A DNA stretch of 64,000 nt from Campylorhamphus procurvoides (Eukaryota; Chordata; Aves; Passeriformes; Dendrocolaptidae): assembly GCA_013396655.1 (NCBI GenBank), contig WBMV01007707.1:174152-238151 (forward strand), read 5' to 3'. Below the pieces are notes generated by a model. The model was not told where the DNA came from and did no database searches. It was given only the letters and a program-made list of their open reading frames with translations. Each line of letters starts with the position of its first letter. Positions within the stretch are counted from its first letter, which is position 1. The translations under genes and the position numbers were made by a program. Positions 13,701 through 25,800 of this stretch are shown here, in pieces.

Positions 13701-14418
13701 ATGATGAGAGGAAAAGAGCCATTAAAATATCACAAACCCCCACACTGAGTGCAGGTTTGGGAACTTCAGGGAATGTGGACAGTGCGCTAAGTCAAGTGCC
13801 TGTAATTTGAGCTCTTTCACCTTCCATGAACTCTCTAAATTGCTTTGCCTTTCTGAGCAAATCCAGTGCTTTGCCCATTTGAGCGGAGCAAGTATTTCCA
13901 GGAAGAGAAAATTCGGAAAAAAAAAAAAAATAAAAAATTGTTACCACTGTGTATGAAGATAACATGAATATACTTCATTGTTGGCTTGCAATGTTTACTT
14001 GGAATTTCTTTGGCATCAGACATAGGATTCCATATATTAGCCTATGGAGAAAAATCACACTTGGGAGAATATTGCTCTTCAAAGAAAGAGGTGTGTTCCT
14101 CTTTGGTAGCCTAAAGGGGATCTGTTTGGGTTGCCAGAAATCCACAGGCGATCAAAGGGGTGGTACATTTATGGGTCCATTGGCTTTCCACAGCAGTCAA
14201 AGGTAGCCTTGGGAGCCAGCCACACAGAACACAACATGACTCCAAAGCATTTATTCATCCTTGGGAATAGCTTCAGTCAAGATCTCTTAACGAACTGAAT
14301 GCATTCATTCCATTTATATGCCTGAAAATTTTTAAGACTTGTGAGTTTTCAGGATATGAAAAAAGACTGTCATGCTAAGGTTTGAAAATTACTTTTATAA
14401 GGCTTATGAAGTGCTTAT

Positions 14419-14420
<2 letters not shown>

Positions 14421-14466
<46 letters not shown>
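14421..14466 (+). repeat. (CA)23 microsatellite
   Basis: Uninterrupted CA dinucleotides run for 46 bases. This is the longest perfect dinucleotide repeat in the window and is probably length-polymorphic. Confidence 0.98.
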
Positions 14467-14468
<2 letters not shown>

Positions 14469-16335
14469 TCGTTTCTCTGTCCTTCAGAAAACAATGGGAT
14501 GCTTGTTACATCTTCTGTTAACTGCAGATGAAGTGTCTCCAGCTAGTTATTTCAACACCCCTAATGAGTTCAGAACTTGGGAGGGGAACAGAGAATAATC
14601 CAGGAGGAGAAGTATAAAAACTACAGAATGTATCAAGAAGTTTTATAGTGAATGGACTATGAACCAGGTCAGAAAAAAATAGCTTTCAATGAAAGTAAAG
14701 TTAAAGGCGTGTGATGAATCCAAGATCCCTATAGGAGCAGTATCCAGGTTTCAGTAAGAAATTTGCCATGTGAAAAACACGCAGAGAGAAAAATCTTTTG
14801 GCACCAATACAGTAGGGGTGTGTAGAAACAGAGTTTCTCTTCTCCATATAAGCCTGGGTCAAACACCCTAATGACAAAGTTCTCATCATTTGCACTGTGG
14901 GATCACATTCTTAGGTCTTAACTTTATCCAGATTTCTACTGAGTGGGGAAAGTTATCAACAATTACAGGAATCGGAATCTTAATACAACACCCCAGACAA
15001 TGTCAAAAAGCTTCTTCTCCATTACAGCCTACAGAAGAAATCAGCAATTTAGGTTATGCAGGAGTGAACTCTCTCATGGTACGGTGTAGGACAGCTAAGA
15101 TTCTGCTGGGGACATGGACCTACATTGCACCTGCCTCCAGCTGATGTACTTGAAACATTTCTCTCCCATACAGAGAACTTCCTGCAGGTCCAAAAGAAGG
15201 AGAGGTAATGATAAATCTACTCAGTTCCTTACTGTCTGTCTAAAAACATTGCACAAGACTTACTGGCAGGGTCTTGAAATCTCAGCTATTGTCAAAAACA
15301 TCCTCATTGTATTCTGAAATAAAGAAAAATAGTACACTTGTTACACTTGGCATGTATCATACAGGGAGGGAACAATCTATATCATCTTTCAGAGCCAAAA
15401 CAAAGGGTTCAGAAAAGTCTGGTGTTGTTGCTCTTAATATGGAGTTTTTCTGAATTCCACGATACTACTCTATTTGCAGCAAAACCCACAGGCTTTGCCT
15501 TTTTTCAGTTCTGGTATGTCAGTGACTTTCTGTCTGTCAAAATCTACCTGCATTTTAATGAGAATGAAATATACTAATATTTAAGGACATGTAGAAAACC
15601 AAACATTCAGGATAAAATACGGAGGGAAAATTGTCCTTCTAAATATACACTTAGCAAATACATGAAGTAAAACAGCCACTAATCTGCACCAACAAGAGTG
15701 GAGGTCAGCAATTGGAATACCCACTTTTGCCTGTACAAATCTGTAGGCAGACTGGGCAATCTGTTCTCTCTTTCAGAGCATGTAACAGTCCAAGATGACC
15801 TGTCCACTGGTCCAACATTGTTTAATATTTAGTGATAAGAGTAACATAACAATTGTAAGTAATACATTAAAAGTGAGAATTTTAAAAGCAGTAGTCAGTG
15901 ACTCCTTTGACTCATTTCTTACAAATTACTGCTATATTTGCATTGTCTTTTAGGTAAAGCAGAGTAACATGCCTTTCCCAAGATGCCACGCTGCAGGCAA
16001 GTAGAGCTGGGATTGCAAATCATTCCTATGTCATAGTTTAGAGATCTAGCCAAAGGCACCATATAATTTTGGGAGCCTGGTATTTCCATCTTCTTCAACA
16101 GGCCAATCTCCCTGGCTGGGCCCTGTCTCCCAATTCTCTAAGCAATACCACAAATCACCTGAATAAAATACAGCCTTTCCTGTAGGACAGGAGATAAAGC
16201 CATGATTTAAAAGAATAAGAAAAGAAAGATAGCCTGAGCTACACCTTCCATGAGAAATTGTGACATGGGAAATGTTTATTGCATTGTTGAACTAAAAAAC
16301 TAATTTTTTTTAAGATTCATTCTAATTATGTTTGA

Positions 16336-16359
16336 AATAAAGCATAATAATGCTTTATT
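16336..16359. repeat. Perfect inverted repeat, 10-bp stem and 4-base loop
   Basis: AATAAAGCAT at 16336-16345 is followed after AATA by its exact reverse complement at 16350-16359. Both arms carry an AATAAA hexamer, one on each strand. It sits in an AT-rich block where such palindromes arise easily, so function is doubtful. Confidence 0.85.
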
Positions 16360-17224
16360 ATTTTTAACTTATTACATATTATTTATTATTATTTACTTTT
16401 AATTTCTATGGAAAAAAATATCAGTTTTTATAGGTTCAAAATATTACTCTATATCATTTAGATTTTTACAGAAAATGCATCTTCAATTGAAAAGCTGTTC
16501 TGAGAGTATATTTCTGGAGTATGTAAGTTGTGGATAAATTTTTTAGAAACATAAAAATTGTTGGAAGCCTCTGGAATCAGAGTAAGAAATTGCGATTGTA
16601 TACCTGGAGAAAAGCTTTTCTATAATATGAGCTGATCCACTATTTTCTCCACATTTCCCCTCTTCTTGGACCTCTGTTTTCCATAGGGCTGAGTTCAATC
16701 TACTGCATGCAGACATATTTTGATGAGAGAAGCAGCTGCTCATTCCGGATCTGAATTAAATGAATAGAAGTGAACATATACCTGAGACCTGTAACTTTTA
16801 TAGCATGATAAGGTGCAGAAGAGTAAAAGGCCATCTTCAGTTATCTTTCCTTCTCCCAGCACTGTGGATATTAACCTAGATTTAGAGGACAGACCCAACC
16901 CTGGCCAGCAGAAGGACTCTGTGGTTGCTTCACAGGTGTCCAGGGGGCAAGGGAAGGCGCACAGGCTGCACAGTGTTCCTCACTGCTCCTTACAGCCTTT
17001 AGTGGTACTGTGCATCCTCAGGTACCATCTGCTGGCTGCTGAAAACCATGTGACATAGTGCTTCGTTNGCATTTACAGCCTGCTCTCGCTCCTCCTAAAT
17101 TAGCTATTGGCATTCTAGAAAGGAATTTCCTGTCTCTGGGGACATTTCTCTGGAGATGCTCTGCTCATTGCCAAGCAGCAGTCAAGAATCAAATATGAAG
17201 AAAGAAACAGAGATGAAAGTGGAA

Positions 17225-18037
17225 AGTATTACTATGGACAAGCTCAGGAAACGGACCCATGGGAATCTCATGAGGTTTAACAAGACCAAGTACAAGGAGC
17301 TGCACCTGGGTCAGGGCAATCCCCGATATCAACACAGGCAGAGGATGAACACAGATCGAGAGCAGCCCTGCTGGAAAGGACCTGGGGGAGCTGGTGGGTG
17401 AGAGGCTGGGCATGAGCCATCCATGGGCGCTCACAGCCCACAGGGCCAAGTGTGTCCTGGGCTGCAGCCCAAGCAGGGTGGGCAGCAGGTCGACAGAGGG
17501 GATTCTGCCCCTCTGCTCTGGTGGCAATCCAGCTGGAGCACCACATCCAGCTCTGGGGTCCCCAGCACAAAAAGGGAATGGACCTGTTGGGGAGAGTCCA
17601 GAGGAGGTCACCAAGATGATTAGAGGGATGGATCACCTCTCCTATGAGGAAAGGCTGAGGCAACTGAGATTGTTCATCCTGGAGAAGGGAAGGCTTCAGG
17701 TGATCTAATTGTAGCCTTCCAGGGAGCCCACAAGAAAGGTGGAGAGGGACTATTTACAAGGGCATGTAGTGACAGAACGAGAGGGAATGGCTTAAAACTG
17801 AAAGAGAGTAGGTTTAGATTAGATAGTAGGAAGAAATTCTTTACTGTCAGTGTGGTGAGGGACTGGAACAGGTTGCCCAGAGACGTTGTGGATGCCTCAT
17901 GCCTGGAGTTGTTCAAGACCAGGTTGGATGTGGATCTGAGCATCCTGGTCTAGTGGAAGATGCCCCTGCCCTTGGCAGAGGGGTTGGATAAGAACGACCT
18001 TTAAGGTCCCTTCCAACCCGAACCATTCTATGATTCT
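17225..18037 (+). mobile_element. CR1 LINE, 5'-truncated, relatively young 3' end
   Basis: This is the best-preserved CR1 in the window, about 810 bases ending in ATTCTATG-type octamers at 18024-18037. It starts inside the C-terminal part of ORF2, near the stretch meaning 'rather than full length', so it is a normal 5'-truncated insertion. The plus frame near 17609-17660 reads KMIRGMDHLSYEERLRQL, the usual CR1 ORF2 C-terminal sequence. Upstream codons are broken by small indels, for instance near 17420. The 3' segment 17805-18037 follows the avian CR1 pattern closely, including GGTTGCCCAGAGA and the final CCTTTAAGGTCCCTTCCAACC. Minus-strand frames of 128-141 codons here are antisense shadows. 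Low divergence implies a fairly recent insertion. Confidence 0.95.
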
Positions 18038-18147
18038 ACAACTTTATGCTATAAAGAATATACAGTGTACCTCCGTGCTGAATACTAGAGTCACTTTGGT
18101 AATCCTAATTTCAGAATCGGAAAATTGTGATGAAACTACAAAGTGTT

Positions 18148-18225
18148 AAAAAAACCCAAAAAATAAACAAAAAAACCCACCAAAAAGACAAACGAAAAAC
18201 CAGGACCAAAAGACAAAAACAGATA
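18148..18225 (+). repeat. A/C-rich low-complexity tract
   Basis: Long runs of A broken by CCC, CC and single C make up most of this stretch, with almost no T. It lies about 110 bases beyond the end of a CR1. Similar tracts occur at 48360-48415 and 49420-49485. Confidence 0.7.
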
Positions 18226-18298
18226 AGCATGGAACAGAATTTGAATGAGGGGATGTGGCTAGGAGACTTCAGCCTGGATAGGAGACAAGAAGATATAT

Positions 18299-18320
18299 GG
18301 GGGAGAGGAGGGGGGGGGGG
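18299..18320 (+). repeat. G-rich tract with an 11-base poly-G run
   Basis: Five G, a short AGAGGA spacer and then eleven G (18310-18320). The pattern could fold as a G-quadruplex. The 17-base N run begins 13 bases downstream, which suggests the tract disturbed sequencing or assembly. Confidence 0.85.
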
Positions 18321-18333
18321 TGTTTATAAAATC

Positions 18334-18350
18334 NNNNNNNNNNNNNNNNN
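18334..18350. other. Assembly gap of 17 N
   Basis: Seventeen consecutive N after a poly-G run. The true length of the missing piece cannot be known from the sequence. Confidence 0.99.
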
Positions 18351-18477
18351 TAGTTTGAAGAAGGTGAATAAGAAGTGATCATTCACTTTTTCTTATAATA
18401 CAAGAGCTGAGGGTCATCCAATCAATCATGAAGTTTAAAACACTCAGTGGAAATACTTTATTACTTAATGCATAAAT

Positions 18478-18790
18478 TATGAAACTTAGTTCTGCAGAGG
18501 GTTATGGAGGTCAGTAGACTAAATGGGTTCAAAAATAGATTAGACAAATTTATAGAGGAAAGCTCCACTAAACACCATCATGTAGTTGCCTACTCAAAGG
18601 CCCTTAAGCCAGTGACTGCTGCAAGAGAGAAGGATATATGAGGAGAAAGACTCCCCTGTGCTTCCCTTATTCTTTTTTAAGTTCCTCAGACTCCTGTTAC
18701 AGGCTGCCAGAAAATTAACTGGATGGTCTGAGGACAAGTTTTTAGGAACACTTGGCAAACAGAAGACATTTTTATTTTTTTTATACAATC
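18478..18790 (+). mobile_element. Old, diverged CR1 LINE 3' region
   Basis: The stretch around 18520-18600, reading from GGGTTCAAAAATAGATTAG through AAATTTATAGAGGAAA to the CACTAAACACC part, follows the 3' untranslated region of old CR1 subfamilies (those with a 'caaattcatggaggagagg' type block). Divergence is high, and the tail lacks clear octamers, so the right boundary is approximate. It differs from the younger copy just upstream, so the two come from separate insertions. Confidence 0.6.
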
Positions 18791-19529
18791 AATGAATTGA
18801 ATGCTGAAGCTCTCTGTCCTTTTTTCCTTCTTGGTTAAACAGATCAGACACGTTTATCTAATTTCCTAGATAATAGGAACTGGGATGATGAACTTTGGCA
18901 AAAGATGAACTTTGTTTCATCTAAAACAAAATCTATCTTCTCTAGTGGTATTTCTTTTGAAAAGTTTATTTTCCTTAACTATATCTCACTTCATTTCATT
19001 TAAAAGCACATTTATTTTGAGTACATTAATAAAAGATGGAATTTAGCATTTAAGTTCTAGCAATACTTTCTCCTCTTTCTTTCTTTTTTAAATTTTGCTT
19101 TGTGAGAAAAGGGAAAAAACTATCTGTCTGTAGCCTTCAGTTACCATTCTATTTTTTTTCTGTTCAATTTTTATCATGCTGTGATAGATATTCAAATATA
19201 TCTCCATTAAATTAAATGCAGTGTTGTCATAGAGGCATTTATGGAAGATTTTCCTCCTCTACATTAAATCACATTTACTCACCTAATTGAATCAACAGTT
19301 AATTTAAGTGGACAAACAGTATACTTATACAGTACTGTTTGTGCCCCACATGGCAGAGAAAACCTGTTGGCTGAGAATATTGGTGATACAGAAATACTGA
19401 ATGTTGTTTCACTTCATCTATTATGCTGAGTACAACCTTCTGCAGCACAGAAAACCACTTGAAACTCCTTCATTAGATTCACACAAGTACTGTGGCAAAC
19501 TCTGGGTTTCCCAGTTAGAGACATCAACA

Positions 19530-19860
19530 TACCCAAGGGTCAATGAAGGGTCCCAAAAGCAATGAAGGAATTAGGGTGTCTTGGCCATAAGGGAAAGCTG
19601 AGAGAGCTGGATTGTTTGTCTTGCAGAAGAGGAGGCTCACAGGGCATCTCATCAATATGCTCAAATAACTGAAAAGAGAGTGCAGAGGAGATTCGTCCAC
19701 TTTCTTTTCAGTGGTGCCCAGTGGCAGGACAAGACACAACAGGCATGAACTGTATAAACAGAGGAGGCTCCACCTGAACACCATCAAATCCCTTTTCACT
19801 GTGAGGGTGGCACAAGCTGCCCAGTTAGGTAGCGTAGTCATCCTTAAAAGTCATCTTTTA
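19530..19860 (+). mobile_element. CR1 LINE fragment, ORF2 C-terminal region
   Basis: Plus-strand blocks match the CR1 ORF2 end: GGAAAGCTGAGAGAGCTGG near 19589, a piece resembling 'cagtggtgcccagtggcagg' at 19711-19730, the CTCCACCTGAACACCATCAA block near 19770 and the ACTGTGAGGGTGGCACAAGCTGCCCAG block at 19798-19825. Neither the 5' part nor the 3' terminal octamers are present. The frames are broken; the 78-codon plus frame at 19711-19947 runs through it but gives no intact product. Age appears intermediate. Confidence 0.85.
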
Positions 19861-22800
19861 AGAGGGAGACATGACTTTATGGCATCATTAGTCTATACTT
19901 TGCTGCTTTCAGTATTGGCGGGCGGGGGGAGGGGTGAAAGACCATAAATACCCAGCTTTGCACTATTCCCTTGACTTCTCTGTAAAGTGATGAAGAAACC
20001 AATATGCAAATGCAAATGAACAATAAAGGATTGTTTACTTCCACATAAAGGTGGATAGTTGGGCTTTTTATGCCTTATTTATTGTTATATTTTTATCCTT
20101 TATTTATTTATTTCATTCATGCAACTCCATGGATTCTATCCATCCAGATTTCACCCTTTTGTTTTAACATCCTCTTGCAGTTTCTGTTCACAATTTTAGC
20201 TGATTGTGACATAAATTTTGGTGAAACATGCTCTGTCCTTATACTGAAATATAGAAGTTTTTGTTAAAAGTTTTTTGCAGACACTTTTTTATTACTGGCC
20301 TGTGACATAGTAGACCTGAGGTCAAATGCTTGCTCTGCTTAATTTGCAATTTTCCAGAGTTAAAAACCTCGAGGCAGAGAGTTAAGCCTGACATCTTCGG
20401 TCAAAACCCTAACCATGAAACTATAAAATGTGATAGACTTCCAGTGCTCCCTTGTAGAATTTAATTTTCATAAAGAAGCTCAGAAAGTAATTTTTTTAAT
20501 CCACTGAAGAATAAATACCAACTGTGGATTGACAAAGGTTACCACAAAATGGGACTCATCTTCTAGTCAACTTAAATTTAATATCAATGATTTCCTTTTT
20601 AAGCTTTTACTTTTATATCTTTTAGCATTCATTTACTGCTTAATCTTTGAGAAAATGAATGGTCTGTGATTTAAGCATTTAATTGGGATTCAAAAGCCTG
20701 CATTAATTTCCTGATTTTCACAAAACTTTCCTTTTAGCCTTCCCAGGCAACACACTCATCTCTATGGGTCTCTGCTCCCCAAACTATAAAAAAAGGGGTA
20801 AAGTTTCTTTTTCTCTTGACTTCTGTTGTGAAAGGTCATGAAATTATTCATGTTCTTTACTCAGTGATGGTAAAGCCTAGTTAGAGTGTTGTGTCCAAGA
20901 TTTAGGCAACATCACTTTAAGAAAAATTGAGCCAATTAGAAAATATTTCACAATAAATGGTAAGAATTTTCAGCAATACTTAAAAAAAGACTGCATGAGA
21001 AGGTCTTGAATAAACTGCAGTTCCTTAACCTAAGAAGAAGCATGGAAGAAATTGTTCCCCCGCCTTAAGGCAGACATGATAAGAAATAAGAATTTTAGGT
21101 TTCAAAAGATTTAGATTAGGTGTTAAAGATTATGTTTTGTGTTTCATATTGAGGACATGAATATAGTGAAGGCCTGGAAAATTCCCAAAGAAGTCTGTAG
21201 GGTTTGGTTTTTTAAAAACTTTCTAGGTTATCATCTGTTTGTAATTATATACTATTACTTGCCTTGCATAATCCTACTAATACATGACAGGTAGTGTCAC
21301 TAGTTAATACAGGTTATTGAAAACACTCCTACATCACTGACTCCTGCATTAGTATACCTAATCTGCAATGGTTGCTAAATTAGAATATGATTGTAAATAT
21401 CTCTAGGAGTACTGAAGAAAGGACGGCCAGCTTGTGAAAGGGAATCATGCAGTTTTCAATTGTCCTCAAATGATATTAGTGCAAACCATAACTTTAAAAA
21501 CCAAGACAATAAGTTTTCAGTGTTCCTAAAATGTGTAAGCAGAAAGAGAAAGTACCTAATTTGGCTGGGTCAGAGTTTTCTTTTACCTTATATGAAACTG
21601 GCAGGTGTTTCAGATTGTCTTATCTGGTTTTCTCCAAGACTTGCAACTTAGGGCTGTACTTGCAGAGCAAAGACCAGGCTAGGAGAACACATAATTTCCT
21701 TGTAATACACACCAATCTTTGGGATCATTTAGATGAAAAATTGCCCCTGTGCTCATTTATTATTCATTTACCCAAGGAAAGTACTTAGCCTTTCTCAGAA
21801 AAACAAGCCACTAAAAAGCTGCTAATAACTCCTGGGCCTGACCTTTATGGTTCCCACTACCTTAATACATGGTTAGTAACTTATTTCATACATAGCTGAA
21901 CCTTAAGAATTTAATATGCTATGAATCACAACACCCCTTTCCAATGAACTGGTACATACTGGAGTGCTGTAGGAAGATTTCCAAATATAAACATGATGAT
22001 CCACATACATACACATATATATGGATATTTCTCTCCCTCTGGGCTTGATCTCTTGCCAGCACAGAGGCACTGATTAGAATGGACTCTCCAAAGAACAGTG
22101 CAGGGAAGGCAACACAGAACCCCAAAGTATTGTAGTCAGTAGAGGTTCAATGTTCATTTCCAGAACAGTTAGGTAGGATTTTAGGAAATCCTTTATGTAT
22201 GTGAGTATTCTTTCTGAGCAGCAATTTGCATAGCAGCTTTTTTACTCCTCTCTGTCCACCAGCCATTACAAATACCAGAAGAACACAAAGATATCAGCAC
22301 TTAATTGCTTGGCAGTAAGCAGGGAAGACAAACTTCATTAGTTTAGTGTTATTTTTGAATAGCAAACACAACACAGTCCTCTATTAAAAATGCAACTGAA
22401 TTATCTGGGGATTTAAAACCCCCAGTGTCTCCTACAAAGCAAATATAAAATAGGTCACCTAAGCTGTAAATATTTTACACTAATCATCACATAAAATCGT
22501 GATGTTTTAGAAGAAACAAACAAGCTAATGGCACGTATACCACTAACCAGTGTCCTTGCTAATCATGACTCAGATGAGATTCTTTTAATTGAAACAACCA
22601 CCACACTTCGTTTAAAACAATTGCCACTCAATAGACGAGTTGCAATCAGCATTCCAAAGAGTGATCTCAGCTCTGAGCACACCTCACCCACTGTTACCAG
22701 CACAGAGAATTCTGTTGTCTTTTTGCCCATGATTCTCCTCCCATAAGGCTTTCCATACTGCATGCCATAATCCTCCTCAACTCACATCTCCTCTGAGTGC

Positions 22801-25800
22801 ATAGAAAATCATAGTTTAACTGTAAACTAGTCCATGGTGAATAACTCGAAATAGCTCCTCACCTGCAAATAATTGTAATTTGCTGTGTGAGACTTGCAAC
22901 AATTTTGCTATCAGCTGAATACATTTCAGAGAATAACAAAGAAATTGAAACCTTTCATTAAATGAAAGCTTTTTTTACAATACCAGCAAAATGTGTTTTC
23001 AGATCTTTGTGGGCAGAGCTGAAAAAAACTTTGGCTTAGTGATTTGAGACTTCCTACAGAGCGCATTTAATTTTGAAACAGAAGAATCAAATCTCACAGC
23101 TCGTGAATTTTGTTGGCATAAGCTATTGAAAATTAGTTTGTCCAAGAAAACTGTGTTATGCGTGTTTGGAACAGAGGAGAAAAGGCTCAGAGGGAGGTTA
23201 GATGATACTTATGCCTGTTGTTAATGGAAATCAGTCTTTATTCCAGATCCTAACATCACAAAAAAATATTTCTTTTAAAATTATCTGAGTTAACTGTTCT
23301 TGAGCTGTTATGGGGGAAAAAAAAATTCTTCTATTTGAAACACAGAGGGAAATCAGGTGAATTGTAAGATTCTGTTATATCAAAACCATCAAAAAAGTTA
23401 TAGTAGTCAGCTTTAAACGTTTCCCTAAAAACTAGCGTTTTATAAGGTTCCCTTCAAACTGCTAAAGAAAATATTTTGCATATGAACATGCAGCTATTAG
23501 TCACCTACCAGCTTGAGCCTGCACCATGCAAAAATGTCTTCTGAAAGATGCTCAGCATTGTCAACTGCTGTTGAAAGCATCCTGATTGCAGCTGACTTAG
23601 TGAGTCATAAGAGGGAACACAGCACCCTCCTGTATGACTGGATTAGACAGCTAGTAATGAAGGTCACTGTATAATCATGTTTGAGTTTATAAAAAGAGGC
23701 CTAGAGGATTTTTTTGGTGTTTGCATATGAAATATTCAGAATTAGAGATATAAATTTAGAAAGTTATTGCTGCTTGTTTAAATTTAGAGGAACTTGGAAC
23801 CTACACACCATATTAAAATATAAAACATGTATAGCTTAAAGCTAGTGGAAATAAAATTTCCATATGTAATCTTTTGCATATCAGCCAAGCAAACTAATCT
23901 ATCCATGCAAAACAGAAAATTGAATCATAAGAAAAAACACTTATATATGTAAATAGTGAATCATTCTGACTAGCTCCAACAAACATCATTTCTGGTTTTC
24001 TGAACTTAATAATTTTGGATTTGTACAGTATTGTATAGGTGTTTCTGTTCAGAGTGCTCTAAATAAAGTAGGAGTACCTTGTTTCGACTGAAATAAATTT
24101 CCAAAGCTATCCATTTCCAAGAAGCAACTCCATTACCCAACTTATGCATGGCTTCAGGGACAACCTAAGAAAATTTAGAGCTGCTATGCAGAAGTATAAT
24201 GACTCAGATTTTGGTAGTGTTGTATGGTTCCAATGTCCCACCAGCAGAATCTGGCCTAGAACTTTTAAAGAAAACTGTGTAAAGTTGAAGATAACTAATC
24301 TACTTTAAAGAACTATAAAAGACATAATAATGATCCTAGTAAGATCTTAACCAGTTTTTACTGAAGACCTTTAAAACTAGACCAAGAACTAAAATGATTG
24401 GAAGTGTTCAATGTAAATATAAAGTTGCAGCTCATTAATTTGTTCCTTCTGTCATAAAATTCTGAATTAAATACACAGCCAACAGAATGGCTAAGAGAAG
24501 AAATAGAGAGAAAAATCCAGAATGATAGATAATCATAGGCAGGGCACACAGAACAACCTTTGGAAGATTAATTAGTTAAGAACAAGATGTCACACAAAGC
24601 ATAAGAATGAGTAATGTATGACATGGCTTGCACATAATCCATTCCCCTTTCTGCAGAATTATATACCTAAAATGTGCTGCAAGATATTTTGTAGCTTTAA
24701 ATAGACTATTATCATACCAAAAGAAATTGACAAAAAGAGCTGCTAAGAAAAACACACACATTTTGGCAACAGAGAGAACCATAAATATATTTATAAAAAG
24801 GTGGTTTGTTTCCTTTTTTCTAAGTGGAGGCACCTCTGATGAAACACAGCAAATAGGCACAAGAAGTTCTTTCCAGATGGCAGGAACTGCAAAGAAGGCT
24901 GTCCGCCCACTGTGTTATACTTCAAGACAGACAGGACAGGGAGTACAGAATCTGAGGAGGTAGTTGAGTAAAAGATTAGGAGATACACTGTCTATTAAGA
25001 GTTTGAATCAACTCTGTGAGGGTTTCAAATTCCAGGAGGAAGCTTCACAATCAGTCTCAATGGAAACTGGTGGCCCTTACTTAACAGTGCTTATGAGGTG
25101 AGAAGTGGAGAGGGAGGTTTCAGACATACATGATAGACTGGACAAAATACATCTTTCAAAGTTGCTGCTGGAAGGTGGGGTAGGAAGAGGGGGGGCATCA
25201 GAAGAGGAAGAATAACACAGAGGTTGCCTTACTAAAGTAACAAGCATTAGAAGTCTCATAATGATATCAAATGCATTTCTTTTGTTATGCTACTATCTGC
25301 AACTTATTTATACCCTGTTATGAACACAGAAAGGACCTGCTTTCTTAGCTTGGAAAAAAATCGTGCTGTTTTGACAGGAGAGTAAACACAGTCAATTAGA
25401 CCTATGGCTAATAAGAAAGATATGTAAAATTGAACTTGTGTCACTGTACTGATTAACATAATATAATTAAATTCAGTGTTTTACAAAGTTTAATATCTTA
25501 GTGAAGATCATCTTTTTCATAAAAATAGAAGACAAGTTTGTTTTGCACAAACTTTCTCTTTGCATATCTAAATCTTGTATAAATAAATAACAATATATTA
25601 GAACCTTGGTAGAAAAGACTTAAATCTGATGTGACCTACTTGATAATCTATTAGAGCGATTGCAAATACTAAAAATGTTCAGTCAAACATGTTCCAGCAA
25701 GTTGCAATTCCTTTTAAAAGACATTGATGATTCAATAAGACAGCAATAAGGCTCTTCTCTAGTTGATCTAAACTCAGCTACAGGCTTCTTGAAGAATATT

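Larger units (their letters stand above)
6011..17215. other. Unannotated AT-rich DNA, no gene recognised
   Basis: About 11 kb in which I recognise no exon, RNA gene or interspersed repeat. Frames are under 115 codons and scattered over both strands. Contents worth noting are A-rich runs at 8327-8348 and 13917-13937, a GT-rich stretch near 9826-9855, a short duplication at 10663-10703, the (CA)23 array at 14421, an AT-rich block around 16310-16450 holding a perfect hairpin at 16336-16359, and a single N at 17068. The stretch 8755-8940 has a mixed, non-repetitive composition that could suit a conserved non-coding element, but that cannot be judged without alignment. Confidence 0.6.

Noticed and set aside
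17189..17663. Minus-strand frames of 141 and 128 codons
   Set aside because: They lie antisense to the young CR1 at 17225-18037 and show no protein similarity that I know. They are by-products of the GC-rich LINE sequence.
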